A stretch of DNA of 64,000 bases, taken from NCBI RefSeq assembly GCF_040545425.1, contig NZ_JBEPLW010000011.1; one strand, 5' to 3'. This DNA comes from Bhargavaea ullalensis. Its GTDB lineage: Bacteria; Bacillota; Bacilli; Bacillales_A; Planococcaceae. The notes under the pieces were generated by a model. It saw nothing but the letters and a program-made list of their open reading frames with translations. It did not search any database and was not told where the DNA came from. Below are positions 16,977 to 24,464 of this stretch, in pieces. Position 1 is the first letter of the stretch, and each line of letters begins with the position of its first letter. The position numbers and the translations under genes were made by a program.

Positions 16977-18167
16977 TTGGCAAAGATTCTTGATCAATTT
17001 CTCAGCGAAAACCTGCATGAACTCAAAGACGCAGGACTGTATAACGTCATCGACCCGGTCGAGGGTCCGAACGGGCCGAAAATCACGATCGGCGGCAAGG
17101 AACTCATCAACCTGAGCTCAAACAACTATCTCGGCCTCGCGACGAATGAAGACCTCAAGAAACTCGCGAAGGCTGCCATCGACAAATACGGCGTCGGGGC
17201 GGGCGCGGTCAGGACGATCAACGGCACGCTCGACATCCACGTGAAGCTCGAGGAAAAGCTCGCCGAGTTCAAGGGCACCGAAGCGGCGATCGCCTACCAG
17301 TCCGGCTTCAACTGCAACATGGCGGCGATTTCGGCGGTCATGGACAAAAATGATGCGATCCTGTCAGATGAATTGAACCACGCCTCGATCATCGACGGCT
17401 GCCGCCTGTCGCGCGCGAAAATCATCCGCGTGAATCACCAGGACATGGACGACCTTCGCAAGAAAGCAAAAGAAGCGACCGAATCCGGCCAGTACAACAA
17501 AGTCATGTACATCACCGACGGCGTGTTCTCGATGGACGGCGATGTGGCGAATCTTCCCGAAGCCGTGAAAATCGCCAAGGAATTTGACCTCATCACCTAT
17601 GTCGACGACGCGCACGGATCAGGCGTCATGGGTGAAGGCAAGGGGACGGTCAAGCACTTTGGGCTTGAAAACGACATCGACTTCCAGATCGGCACGCTGT
17701 CGAAGGCGATCGGTGTTGTCGGCGGTTACGTCGCCGGCAAACAGCAGCTCATCGACTGGCTGAAAGTCCGCTCCCGCCCGTTCCTCTTCTCGACGGCGAT
17801 GACCCCGGGCGACACGGCGGCGGTCATCGGCGCGGTCGACAAGCTGCTCGAGTCGAGCGAACTTGTCGACAAGCTGTGGGAAAACGGCAACTATCTCAAA
17901 GAGGGCCTGAAGAAGCTCGGCTTTGACATCGGCCACTCCGAAACACCGATCACCCCGTGCATCATCGGCGAAGAAAAACTGACACAGCAGTTTTCAAAAC
18001 GTCTCATGGAAGAAGGCGTCTACGCAAAATCGATCGTCTTCCCGACCGTCCCTCAGGGCACCGGCCGCGTCCGCAACATGCCGACGGCTGCCCACACGAA
18101 GGACATGCTCGACGAAGCGATCGCCATCTATGAAAAAGTCGGCAAGGAACTCGGCGTCATCGGCTGA
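16977..18167 (+). CDS. kbl: Glycine C-acetyltransferase (2-amino-3-ketobutyrate CoA ligase)
   Basis: A 396-residue PLP enzyme that cleaves 2-amino-3-oxobutyrate with CoA to glycine and acetyl-CoA, the second step of threonine catabolism. Seen: AGLYNVIDPVEGPNGPKI near the N-terminus, SSNNYLGLA, DELNHASIIDGCRLS, YVDDAHGSGVMG, and the PLP lysine in GTLSKAIGVVGGYVAG at about residue 245. TTG 16977 is chosen because GAAAGGAAG lies 7 bases upstream; a second TTG at 16959 overlaps that site. The partner dehydrogenase gene tdh lies 1.6 kb downstream on the same strand, separated by convergent genes. Confidence 0.93.
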   Translation: MAKILDQFLSENLHELKDAGLYNVIDPVEGPNGPKITIGGKELINLSSNNYLGLATNEDLKKLAKAAIDKYGVGAGAVRTINGTLDIHVKLEEKLAEFKGTEAAIAYQSGFNCNMAAISAVMDKNDAILSDELNHASIIDGCRLSRAKIIRVNHQDMDDLRKKAKEATESGQYNKVMYITDGVFSMDGDVANLPEAVKIAKEFDLITYVDDAHGSGVMGEGKGTVKHFGLENDIDFQIGTLSKAIGVVGGYVAGKQQLIDWLKVRSRPFLFSTAMTPGDTAAVIGAVDKLLESSELVDKLWENGNYLKEGLKKLGFDIGHSETPITPCIIGEEKLTQQFSKRLMEEGVYAKSIVFPTVPQGTGRVRNMPTAAHTKDMLDEAIAIYEKVGKELGVIG

Positions 18168-18179
18168 GGAGGGATATTC

Positions 18180-18473
18180 GTGAGAAAACGGGACGAAGAA
18201 CAGATCCAGCTGCTGCATCCTGAAGGGAAGACAGCCGCGAAAATCCTGAAGCGGCGCTACGACGCCATCCGCAAAGCGATACTGCAAGAAGTGGACGCAA
18301 GCCGGGAGATTGCATTCATCGATCTCACCGAACGTGCCCCGAAGAGGCTGTCCCATTTCGACGGCAAGACGACATGGTACATCACTGCCGTCAAACTGGA
18401 CCTCGAGGCACGCGGTGAACTTGAGCGATTTGAACAGGAAGGCCGGCAGTGGGTGAGAAGACCCGCCGAATAG
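18180..18473 (+). CDS. Small conserved protein, DUF6958-like
   Basis: A 97-residue basic protein. The pattern KTAAKILKRRYDAIRKAIL followed by a C-terminal TTWYITAVKLDLEARGELER suggests a winged-helix-like fold and recalls DUF6958 proteins; this assignment is from memory. GTG 18180 has GAGGAGGG seven bases upstream. It lies 12 bp after kbl, shares its terminator, and is probably cotranscribed with it. Function is unknown. Confidence 0.65.
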   Translation: MRKRDEEQIQLLHPEGKTAAKILKRRYDAIRKAILQEVDASREIAFIDLTERAPKRLSHFDGKTTWYITAVKLDLEARGELERFEQEGRQWVRRPAE

Positions 18474-18477
18474 ACGA

Positions 18478-18514
18478 AAACAGGGCACCCGGGAATCCGC
18501 CGGGTGCCCTGTTT
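18478..18514 (+). terminator. Intrinsic terminator of the kbl operon
   Basis: AAAACAGGGCACCCGG / CCGGGTGCCCTGTTTT, a long perfect stem with a short loop and flanking A and T tracts. Confidence 0.9.
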
Positions 18515-18530
18515 TGCTTTTCAAAGCCGG

Positions 18531-18615
18531 ATGATTCCACTCAGCGTCCGTATGCGCTCACTCGGCCTCTCTATGATGTCACTCGCGGGCCAAACGCGCT
18601 CACTCACCACCGAGC
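18531..18615. repeat. 21-bp-step repeat array, family 3 (core GCGCTCACTCG)
   Basis: Four CACTC cores start at 18538, 18559, 18580 and 18601, exactly 21 bp apart, with variable filler (best copies TGCGCTCACTCG and ACGCGCTCACTCA). It fills the space between the convergent kbl-operon and minus-strand terminators. It is shorter and less regular than the other arrays and is seen once in this window. Confidence 0.75.
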
Positions 18616-18653
18616 AAATATCAGAAAAGGTCCACCCTGCGCCGAAAGTATAC

Positions 18654-18690
18654 GAAAAAAACCAACACGGTGAATCACGCGTGTTGGCTC
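18654..18690 (-). terminator. Intrinsic terminator of the 53-codon gene
   Basis: On the minus strand GCCAACACG...CGTGTTGGT forms a hairpin followed by seven T, 40 bases after the stop at 18728. Confidence 0.8.
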
Positions 18691-18727
18691 TTGATGAACG
18701 GTTTCAGTGGCTCCGCTGGCGGACCGG

Positions 18728-18889
18728 TCAAACCGGCCGCCGCACTTCCTCCGCAAAGACGGTGACGATTTCGCCGTCGCCGAGTTCCACGTCATACTGG
18801 ACGATTCCCTCCAGGTCCCGAACGTCTATAATCAGCCCGCGGCGTCCATCCTTCAATTCGACAGCAGTGTTCTCGACGTATTGCAGCAT
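18728..18889 (-). CDS. Hypothetical 53-residue protein
   Basis: A small gene with all the marks of being real: ATG at 18889, AGGAGGG eight bases upstream, and a clean terminator 40 bases past the stop. The product (MLQYVENTAVELKDGRRGLI at the start, ending FAEEVRRPV) is mostly beta by composition and has the VELKDGRRGLIIDV turn seen in small SH3/KOW-like or DUF2187-type proteins; that likeness is weak. It is 17 bp downstream of the membrane protein gene at 18907-19551 on the same strand and is probably in its operon. Function is unknown. Confidence 0.7.
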   Translation of the reverse strand: MLQYVENTAVELKDGRRGLIIDVRDLEGIVQYDVELGDGEIVTVFAEEVRRPV

Positions 18890-18906
18890 CGATGATCCCT
18901 CCTGTT

Positions 18907-19551
18907 TTAAGAATGGGTGAGGCCTTCCTTCATCTTCTCGAAGTTGTGATAAAGCAGGTAGTGCTGGATGCCGGTGGAAGCGGCTTTGGCTGCGGCGGCT
19001 TCATGACGGAACTCGTCGGGCTTGTTCCGGATTTTTGCAATCACGGCGAAGATTGTGTGCTTCATCCAGTCATCGGAAATCCCGCCGGCGATGCGCCGCG
19101 CTTCCTCCAGGTCACCGTTCAGGGCATGTCCATAAGCGTAATAGTAAGACCGGAGCGGCCCGGGGTTGATCTTCTCAGCCTGAGCGAGCACATCATCCCC
19201 GTCTCCCGAATGAACGCCGAGCAGCGCACCGTACACATGCCGGGAGTCGCCGCTTTTGCTTTTGTCCATGATGTTCCGCAGCGAATCCCGGATTTCTTCT
19301 TCGGAGCCGTGTCCGACATTGTAGGCATAATTAAAAATCGGCTTCCGGTAATTCCGCAGCAGGAACCGGTCAATGGCGCGGAGATTCTGTGACTTGTACA
19401 CAGTATGAAACGTCGGCACGGTCGTCACGGCGATATAAACAGCAACAATGACAAGCAGGATCAGCCAAAACGGAGCTCCGGCCAGCATGAGGATGAATGC
19501 GGCGGCCGACAGTGCGATGAGCAGGAGCAAAAATTGAACAACGGCATTCAA
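18907..19551 (-). CDS. Hypothetical membrane protein with two N-terminal helices
   Basis: A 214-residue protein: two transmembrane segments within the first 45 residues, then a soluble helical domain (about 55-214) with repeated A/Y-rich helices such as LRSYYYAYGHALNGDLEEARRIAGG, suggesting TPR-like repeats. I do not recognise the family. Start choice: an upstream ATG at 19578 overlaps a TATAAT at 19577-19582 and would lie before the transcription start. TTG 19551 has GAGGTG six bases upstream and is preferred. The downstream 53-codon gene is likely cotranscribed. Confidence 0.65.
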   Translation of the reverse strand: MNAVVQFLLLLIALSAAAFILMLAGAPFWLILLVIVAVYIAVTTVPTFHTVYKSQNLRAIDRFLLRNYRKPIFNYAYNVGHGSEEEIRDSLRNIMDKSKSGDSRHVYGALLGVHSGDGDDVLAQAEKINPGPLRSYYYAYGHALNGDLEEARRIAGGISDDWMKHTIFAVIAKIRNKPDEFRHEAAAAKAASTGIQHYLLYHNFEKMKEGLTHS

Positions 19552-19576
19552 AGGCGGCACCTCGGTGTTTTTCTTC

Positions 19577-19605
19577 ATTATACCAACGACCGGCGGGCAG
19601 TGAAA
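19577..19605 (-). promoter_or_regulatory. Candidate promoter of the membrane protein gene
   Basis: Minus-strand TTTCAC (19600-19605), 17-bp spacer, TATAAT (19577-19582). Transcription would start near 19570, inside the apparent longer frame, which decides the start codon at 19551. Confidence 0.55.
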
Positions 19606-19616
19606 GGATTCCGTTG

Positions 19617-19645
19617 TTGTGCTTTTGGCGGCGACATTTTATAAT
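19617..19645 (+). promoter_or_regulatory. Candidate tdh promoter
   Basis: TTGTGC (19617-19622), 17-bp spacer, TATAAT (19640-19645), on the plus strand, giving a leader of about 80 bases. It lies back to back with the minus-strand promoter. A second TATAAT at 19686-19691 lacks a good -35. Confidence 0.6.
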
Positions 19646-19734
19646 GGAAAACGTGAAAGACAAGCAGATCAATGCTTTATTCAAATATAATGTACGCCCT
19701 AAAAACACAAATGAATGTCTGAGGAGTGATTCGG

Positions 19735-20679
19735 ATGAAAAAAATCATGGTGACCGGCGCGCTCGGCCAAATCGGTTCGGAACTGACCGGAAAACTGAGG
19801 GATCTGTACGGTGCAGACAATGTCCTGGCGACGGATCTGCGCGAGCCGGCGGGCGGACAAAACGGGCCGTTCAGCCAGCTGGACGTGACCGATGGGGAAC
19901 GCATGCAGGAACTCGCCAAGTCATTCGGCGCGGACACGCTGATCCACATGGCGGCGCTCCTGTCCGCGACCGCCGAGCAGAAACCGCTCCTCGCCTGGAA
20001 CCTGAACATGGGCGGGCTTGTGAACGCGCTGGAAACCGCCCGGGAGCTCAATCTCCAGTTCTTCACCCCGAGCTCGATCGGCGCTTTCGGTCCGTCGACG
20101 CCGAAAACGAACACGCCCCAGGACACGCTCCAGCGCCCGACAACGATGTACGGCGTGAACAAAGTGGCCGGCGAACTCCTCTGTGATTACTATTTCACCA
20201 AGTTCGGCGTCGACACGCGAGGCGTCCGCTTCCCGGGCCTGATTTCGTATGTCACGCCTCCGGGCGGCGGCACGACCGACTATGCCGTCGACATCTATTA
20301 CAAAGCGCTTGAGGAAGGCCGCTACACATCGTTCATCGCCGAAGGGACCTACATGGACATGATGTACATGCCGGACGCCCTCCAGGCCATCGTCGACCTG
20401 ATGGAAGCCGACCCGGCGAAGCTCAACCACCGCAATGCGTTCAACGTCACCGCGATGAGCTTCGAGCCGTCCCAGATCGCATCGGCGATCCAAAAGCACA
20501 TCCCGGACTTCCGGCTCGACTATGCCGTCGATCCTGAACGCCAGGCCATCGCAGACAGCTGGCCAGATTCGCTCGACGCGACGGCCGCCAGTGAAGAATG
20601 GGGCTTCAAGGCGCAATACGACCTCGACTCGATGACCGCCGACATGCTCGCCAAGCTGAAAACAAAACTGGGGAAATAA
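19735..20679 (+). CDS. tdh: L-threonine 3-dehydrogenase, short-chain (NAD-epimerase-like) type
   Basis: A 314-residue protein of the extended SDR (UDP-galactose epimerase-like) fold. Seen: the nucleotide loop VTGALGQIGSEL at about 6-17, and catalytic YGVNK (YxxxK) at about 139-143, with S near PSSIGAFGP. The sequence tracks the SDR-type threonine dehydrogenase (GVRFPGLISYVTPPGGGTTDYAVD, typical of that group) rather than the zinc MDR enzyme of E. coli. It oxidises threonine to 2-amino-3-oxobutyrate, the substrate of Kbl encoded 1.6 kb upstream. ATG 19735 follows GAGGAGTG. Confidence 0.88.
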   Translation: MKKIMVTGALGQIGSELTGKLRDLYGADNVLATDLREPAGGQNGPFSQLDVTDGERMQELAKSFGADTLIHMAALLSATAEQKPLLAWNLNMGGLVNALETARELNLQFFTPSSIGAFGPSTPKTNTPQDTLQRPTTMYGVNKVAGELLCDYYFTKFGVDTRGVRFPGLISYVTPPGGGTTDYAVDIYYKALEEGRYTSFIAEGTYMDMMYMPDALQAIVDLMEADPAKLNHRNAFNVTAMSFEPSQIASAIQKHIPDFRLDYAVDPERQAIADSWPDSLDATAASEEWGFKAQYDLDSMTADMLAKLKTKLGK

Positions 20680-20691
20680 ACCCTGCCAATC

Positions 20692-20723
20692 CACCGCCGG
20701 ATCCGATCCGTGCGGTGTTTTTG
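20692..20723 (+). terminator. Intrinsic terminator of tdh
   Basis: CACCGC/GCGGTG stem with an inner GGATC/GATCC, followed by T5, 13 bases after the stop. Confidence 0.75.
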
Positions 20724-20781
20724 TACGACCGCCCAAATCTATGCCGACGTTTTGTATACTTGAGGAAAAGGGGTGGAGGTC

Positions 20782-21660
20782 ATGGCATCATTCCTGGTTC
20801 GTTCCGGAGGAGATCCAAAAGCGGCGGCAGCCTTCCTCGAGCGTCTTAACCGGCTGCCGTCCAGCCACATCGGCTATTGCGGAGAAGATTATGGGGAAAT
20901 CCTTCACACCATTGAAGCAGATTTTTCGGATCTCGGATTTGAAAAGTCGTTCTGGGTGGCGGAAGAAGAGAAAGTCATCATCGGAGCACTCGGTTTGGAC
21001 ATCAGCGTGGAGGACAGGGAAGCCGGGGTGTGGGGCCCGTTTGTCGACCCGGACTATCCGTTCAGGGAGGTTGCGGAACGGCTCTGGAAAAAAGCGGTCG
21101 GATCAGTGGTTGGAAAGGTTTCCCGGTTTGGTTTCTTTACCAACGAAGAAAATTTCGAGGCCGCGGCGTTTGCGGATCGACTCGGCGCTGTCCGGGCCGG
21201 CCGTCATATCGTGTTGCAGGCAGAACGGAAGGAAGGCCGGGCAGACCGGTCGGCTGTACCGTTTGAGCCGTGTCATGAAAAAGCATTCAGGGAACTGCAC
21301 GAAGCGTCTTTCCCCGGCACTTATCTTTCTTCGGATGAGATTCTGGACCGGTTGAACGGCCATTATCGGCTTCTTGTCATTCCTGACGAGTCGGACGGCC
21401 TCAAAGGATATATTTATGTGGAGGCCGATCCCTTGCACGGCGAAGGCGCGATAGAATTTCTTGCCGTATCTACGCGCCACCGCCGGCAGGGAATTGCGAC
21501 GCGGCTCCTCAGGACCGGGCTGGCCGAACTTTTCGGCCATGAAAAAATCCTCAGCATCCGGCTGACGGTGGAAGAGGGCAATGAAGCCGCACTGGCGCTT
21601 TATAAAGCTGCGGGATTCCGGTCGGTCCACCGGCTGACCGCCTGGACAATGGAAAGGTGA
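20782..21660 (+). CDS. GNAT family N-acetyltransferase
   Basis: A 292-residue protein with a C-terminal GNAT domain (about 160-292). Seen: acetyl-CoA loop VSTRHRRQGIATRLLRTGL (RxxGxA), then RLTVEEGNEAALALYKAAGF, the usual beta-5/alpha-4 block. The N-terminal half (about 1-150) looks like a degenerate second GNAT unit (GALGLDISVEDREAGVWGPFVDPDY), so this may be a tandem-GNAT protein. Substrate unknown. ATG 20782 lies 8 bases after AAAAGGGG; the nearer GGAGGT is too close to serve it. Confidence 0.8.
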   Translation: MASFLVRSGGDPKAAAAFLERLNRLPSSHIGYCGEDYGEILHTIEADFSDLGFEKSFWVAEEEKVIIGALGLDISVEDREAGVWGPFVDPDYPFREVAERLWKKAVGSVVGKVSRFGFFTNEENFEAAAFADRLGAVRAGRHIVLQAERKEGRADRSAVPFEPCHEKAFRELHEASFPGTYLSSDEILDRLNGHYRLLVIPDESDGLKGYIYVEADPLHGEGAIEFLAVSTRHRRQGIATRLLRTGLAELFGHEKILSIRLTVEEGNEAALALYKAAGFRSVHRLTAWTMER

Positions 21661-21692
21661 AAAAGCCGGCACTCCCACAAAGGGTGCCGGCT
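21660..21692. terminator. Terminator between the GNAT and yjiH genes
   Basis: AGCCGGCACYC stem at 21664-21692, bounded by A5 on the left, giving a T5 tract for the minus-strand yjiH gene; the plus-strand T tract is weaker. Confidence 0.75.
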
Positions 21693-21701
21693 TCGCTTGA
21701 T

Positions 21702-23060
21702 TCAGAACAGCATATGTGCAATGACCGAAATGATCGGGAGCGCGATGAGCGTGCGCAGGATGAAGATGACGAACAGTTCGAAGAAGTTGACCGGAATTTT
21801 CGACCCGAGGATCAGGCCGCCGACTTCCGACATGTAGATGAGCTGCACGACGGAAATGGCAGCTACAGTGAAGAGCGTCACTTCCGAGGTGATCGTCCCG
21901 TCCGCCAGGATTGACGGCAGGAACATGTCGGCGAATCCGATGATCATGAGCGGAGCGGCTGCGGCGGCTTCAGGGATTTGAAGAAGCGCCAGGTACGGCT
22001 CAAACGGCTTGCCGATGATCTGAAAGAGGCTGGTGTATTCAGCCAGGATGAGGGCGATCGTACCAAAGCCCATCACAACGGGAATGACACCGAACCACAT
22101 GTCAAAGACGTTTTTCATGCCGTCCTTGAATGTGCGGCCGAGATGACGGTTCTTCTCGGCCGTGGACAGGGCGTTCTCCAGGCCGTGTGTGATCACGTTG
22201 TAACCCGGAGGAACTTTCTCTTCTTCGCCGGTGAATTTCCGCCCGTCTATGTATTCCTCTTTTTTGCGGGAAAGCGGATAAATCCGCGGCATGATGAGCG
22301 CCAAGATGAGGCCGGTCACGACAACAGTTCCGTAGAACGGAAGGAAGTACTTTTCCATTCCGACCGTTCCGATGATGACGATCGAGAAAGTGATTGAAAC
22401 GACAGAGAACGTCGTGGCGATGATCGTTGCTTCTTTTTTCGTGTAATGTCCTTCCTGGTATTGCTTGTCCGTGAGCAGGACGCCGATCGTTCCGTCACCG
22501 ACCCAAGAGGCGAGCGCGTCGATCGACGAGCGGCCCGGCAATTTAAACAGAGGCCGCATCACTTTCACCATCATCGTTCCGAAAAATTCTAGGAGCCCGA
22601 AGTTCATGAGCAGCGGCAGAAGCAGCCCCGCAAAGATGAAGATGGTGAACAGGAACGTTACGAGCCCTTCCGCCGGATCAAGAAGCAGCCCGCCGGTGTT
22701 GCCGCTCCATACTGCTTCGGGTCCAAGCTTGAACGCGGTCATGATGGCAAACACTGCGCCGAGGATGCGGACGATCGTCCAGAACAGGGAGACCCCGAAC
22801 AGGTTTTCCCAGAAGGTGCGCTCTTCCGGCGCCTTCTTCGGTGCAAACAGCATGATGACCGAGCCGAGCGCCGCAGCGGACAGGACGGCCACGGCGATCC
22901 ACTCGATGACCGGGACGATCCAACCCGCCAGCCAATTGGCGAGTATGGCGATCGGCACGATCCAGTCGCCTTCATATTTGATCGGCACCATGAACAGGAA
23001 GACGCCGATAATCGACGGGATGAGGAACCAGGTCCACGTCGACGCATTGAATTTCTTCAT
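21702..23060 (-). CDS. yjiH: YjiH family membrane protein (nucleoside-recognition Gate domains)
   Basis: A 452-residue integral membrane protein with about 10-11 hydrophobic segments and two Gate-type blocks (VKVMRPLFKLPGRSSIDALASWVGDGTIGVLL at about 170-200, and FADMFLPSILADG near 385). The family is thought to transport or sense small solutes; the substrate is not known. ATG 23060 follows GGGGGA; the 22 codons upstream in the same frame are not supported. The upstream region has a candidate promoter with a dyad in its spacer, so it may be regulated by a dedicated repressor. Confidence 0.8.
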   Translation of the reverse strand: MKKFNASTWTWFLIPSIIGVFLFMVPIKYEGDWIVPIAILANWLAGWIVPVIEWIAVAVLSAAALGSVIMLFAPKKAPEERTFWENLFGVSLFWTIVRILGAVFAIMTAFKLGPEAVWSGNTGGLLLDPAEGLVTFLFTIFIFAGLLLPLLMNFGLLEFFGTMMVKVMRPLFKLPGRSSIDALASWVGDGTIGVLLTDKQYQEGHYTKKEATIIATTFSVVSITFSIVIIGTVGMEKYFLPFYGTVVVTGLILALIMPRIYPLSRKKEEYIDGRKFTGEEEKVPPGYNVITHGLENALSTAEKNRHLGRTFKDGMKNVFDMWFGVIPVVMGFGTIALILAEYTSLFQIIGKPFEPYLALLQIPEAAAAAPLMIIGFADMFLPSILADGTITSEVTLFTVAAISVVQLIYMSEVGGLILGSKIPVNFFELFVIFILRTLIALPIISVIAHMLF

Positions 23061-23114
23061 TTTCTTTTTCCCCCATCTTCTATTTTTCCCGGGTGGCTGA
23101 ATTCGATAGGATAC

Positions 23115-23143
23115 ATAATAATTCACTTTAATGAATAAGTAAA
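23115..23143 (-). promoter_or_regulatory. Candidate yjiH promoter with operator-like dyad
   Basis: Minus-strand TTTACT (23138-23143), 17-bp spacer, TATTAT (23115-23120). The spacer is filled by an imperfect palindrome (plus-strand TTCACTTTAATGAA, 23122-23135), a plausible repressor site. Confidence 0.5.
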
Positions 23144-23184
23144 TACTCCATTTGAAGTGAGTGAATTCAGTTAATTCCGGACAA

Positions 23185-23221
23185 GAAAAACCCCCTCTCC
23201 CAAGATATCAAGGAGAGGGGG
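23185..23221 (-). terminator. Intrinsic terminator of yojF-bshB2
   Basis: CCCCCTCTCC / GGAGAGGGGG perfect 10-bp stem, T5 on the minus strand, just after the bshB2 stop. Confidence 0.88.
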
Positions 23222-23226
23222 CTTCG

Positions 23227-23922
23227 TCAAAATGTTTCTTCAAAATCGTCGTGCCAGCGGTAATTATAAAATTTCTCTTTTGCAAAACGCTCGAGTGCCT
23301 CGGGATCCTTTGCCCGGATCTTCGGCTCCATTTCCGCCATGAGCCAGGCGGTCTGGGAAGCATGGGCATTCAGCGTGTTGATCTTCCGTTCCAGCATGTC
23401 TGTGACGTCATGAACAACATCCGGCGCACCGAGATCGTGGTCCGTTTCATTTGCGAATGCGACCGTATACAACTTCGGCCGGCCGGCTTCCGGGATGCGG
23501 CGCACGGCACGGACAACCGCGCGTGCCGTTGCTTCATGGTCCGGATGGACGGAGTAGCCCGGATAAAATGTGATGATGAGCGAAGGAGCGGTTTCGTTGA
23601 TCAGATCCGTGACCAGCTGGACCATCTTCTCGTCATCCTCAAACTCGACCGTCTTGTCCCGGAGGCCCATCATGCGGAGATCATCCAGCCCCATCGCCGC
23701 GCAGGCGGCCTTCAGTTCTTTCTTCCGGATCTCCGGCAGCGTTTCACGGGTCGCGAACGGCGGCATGCCGAGGTTCCGGCCCATTTCACCGAGCGTCAGG
23801 CAGGCATATGTAACCGGTACGCCCATTTGAATATAGCTTGAGATCGTTCCCGATACGCCGAATGCTTCGTCATCGGGATGAGGGAAGACGACGAGCACGC
23901 GGCGTTCTTTTTCAATTGGCAT
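23227..23922 (-). CDS. bshB2: Bacillithiol biosynthesis deacetylase BshB2
   Basis: A 231-residue zinc amidohydrolase of the LmbE-like family that deacetylates GlcNAc-malate to GlcN-malate in bacillithiol synthesis. Seen: FPHPDDEAFG (zinc and catalytic residues) at about 14-23, HPDHEAT at about 120-126, and LTLGEMGRNLG. It matches the B. subtilis YojG/BshB2 branch by its partner yojF immediately upstream (13-bp gap). ATG 23922 follows AAGGAG. Confidence 0.9.
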   Translation of the reverse strand: MPIEKERRVLVVFPHPDDEAFGVSGTISSYIQMGVPVTYACLTLGEMGRNLGMPPFATRETLPEIRKKELKAACAAMGLDDLRMMGLRDKTVEFEDDEKMVQLVTDLINETAPSLIITFYPGYSVHPDHEATARAVVRAVRRIPEAGRPKLYTVAFANETDHDLGAPDVVHDVTDMLERKINTLNAHASQTAWLMAEMEPKIRAKDPEALERFAKEKFYNYRWHDDFEETF

Positions 23923-23935
23923 TCCGCTTCACTCC

Positions 23936-24286
23936 TTAATAAGCAAATGGCGTCTCGCTCAGTTCGAGTGCGACGGCGAGCTTTCCGCTGCCTTCGAGCC
24001 CGGCCATGAGGAGGCGGCCATATTCATCAATTTCATAATGGGTGATGCCCTGAGCGTACACCCAGCCGTGCGGCAGCTTCAGTCCGACGCGGTGCGGCGA
24101 GTCCCCGACGACCTTGCCGAGTTCAAAGCGCACCTGCACGTTCCGGATGAACGCTCCCGCGTTGAAAAACCCTTCGTTAAAATGGGCCGCATACGAACCG
24201 TTCGTCGTCTCAAGGTGGAGGTACACCTCTTTGCCGGCAAACGCGTCGATGTGGCGCTGCAGATCCTCCCGGTTCACTTTTTCCAT
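23936..24286 (-). CDS. yojF: YojF family protein (DUF1806)
   Basis: A 116-residue protein, MEKVNREDLQRHIDAFAGKE at the start, with YLHLETTNGSYAAHF and RNVQVRFELGKVVG typical of DUF1806. YojF always travels with bshB2, and its role in bacillithiol metabolism is unproven. ATG 24286 has GGGAGGG twelve bases upstream, a slightly long spacing. It is the first gene of a two-gene operon. Confidence 0.85.
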   Translation of the reverse strand: MEKVNREDLQRHIDAFAGKEVYLHLETTNGSYAAHFNEGFFNAGAFIRNVQVRFELGKVVGDSPHRVGLKLPHGWVYAQGITHYEIDEYGRLLMAGLEGSGKLAVALELSETPFAY

Positions 24287-24367
24287 CAGCCATTCAGCCC
24301 TCCCAATAAACTTCTCACTTGATCAAGTATAGAGAATATCCGCCCCAAATGCGATTTCCGCGCTTGC

Positions 24368-24378
24368 GGGGGGGGGGG
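24368..24378. repeat. G11 homopolymer tract
   Basis: Eleven consecutive G (C on the yojF-sense strand) at 24368-24378, about 80 bp upstream of the yojF start and next to a TATACT-like -10 on the minus strand. Such tracts are prone to slippage; an assembly error in length is also possible. Confidence 0.9.
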
Positions 24379-24428
24379 TTGGACAATCCGGCCGGCCGGA
24401 CAAACGGGCCCGCTTGCTGCAAGCGTAT

Positions 24429-24464
24429 AAAAACGGCCGGGCATCAGGCGCCCGGCCGTTTTTT
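24429..24464. terminator. Bidirectional terminator downstream of pdxK
   Basis: AAAAACGGCCGGGC / GCCCGGCCGTTTTT with a 6-7 nt loop; T tracts on both strands. It ends the pdxK transcript on the minus strand. Confidence 0.85.
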
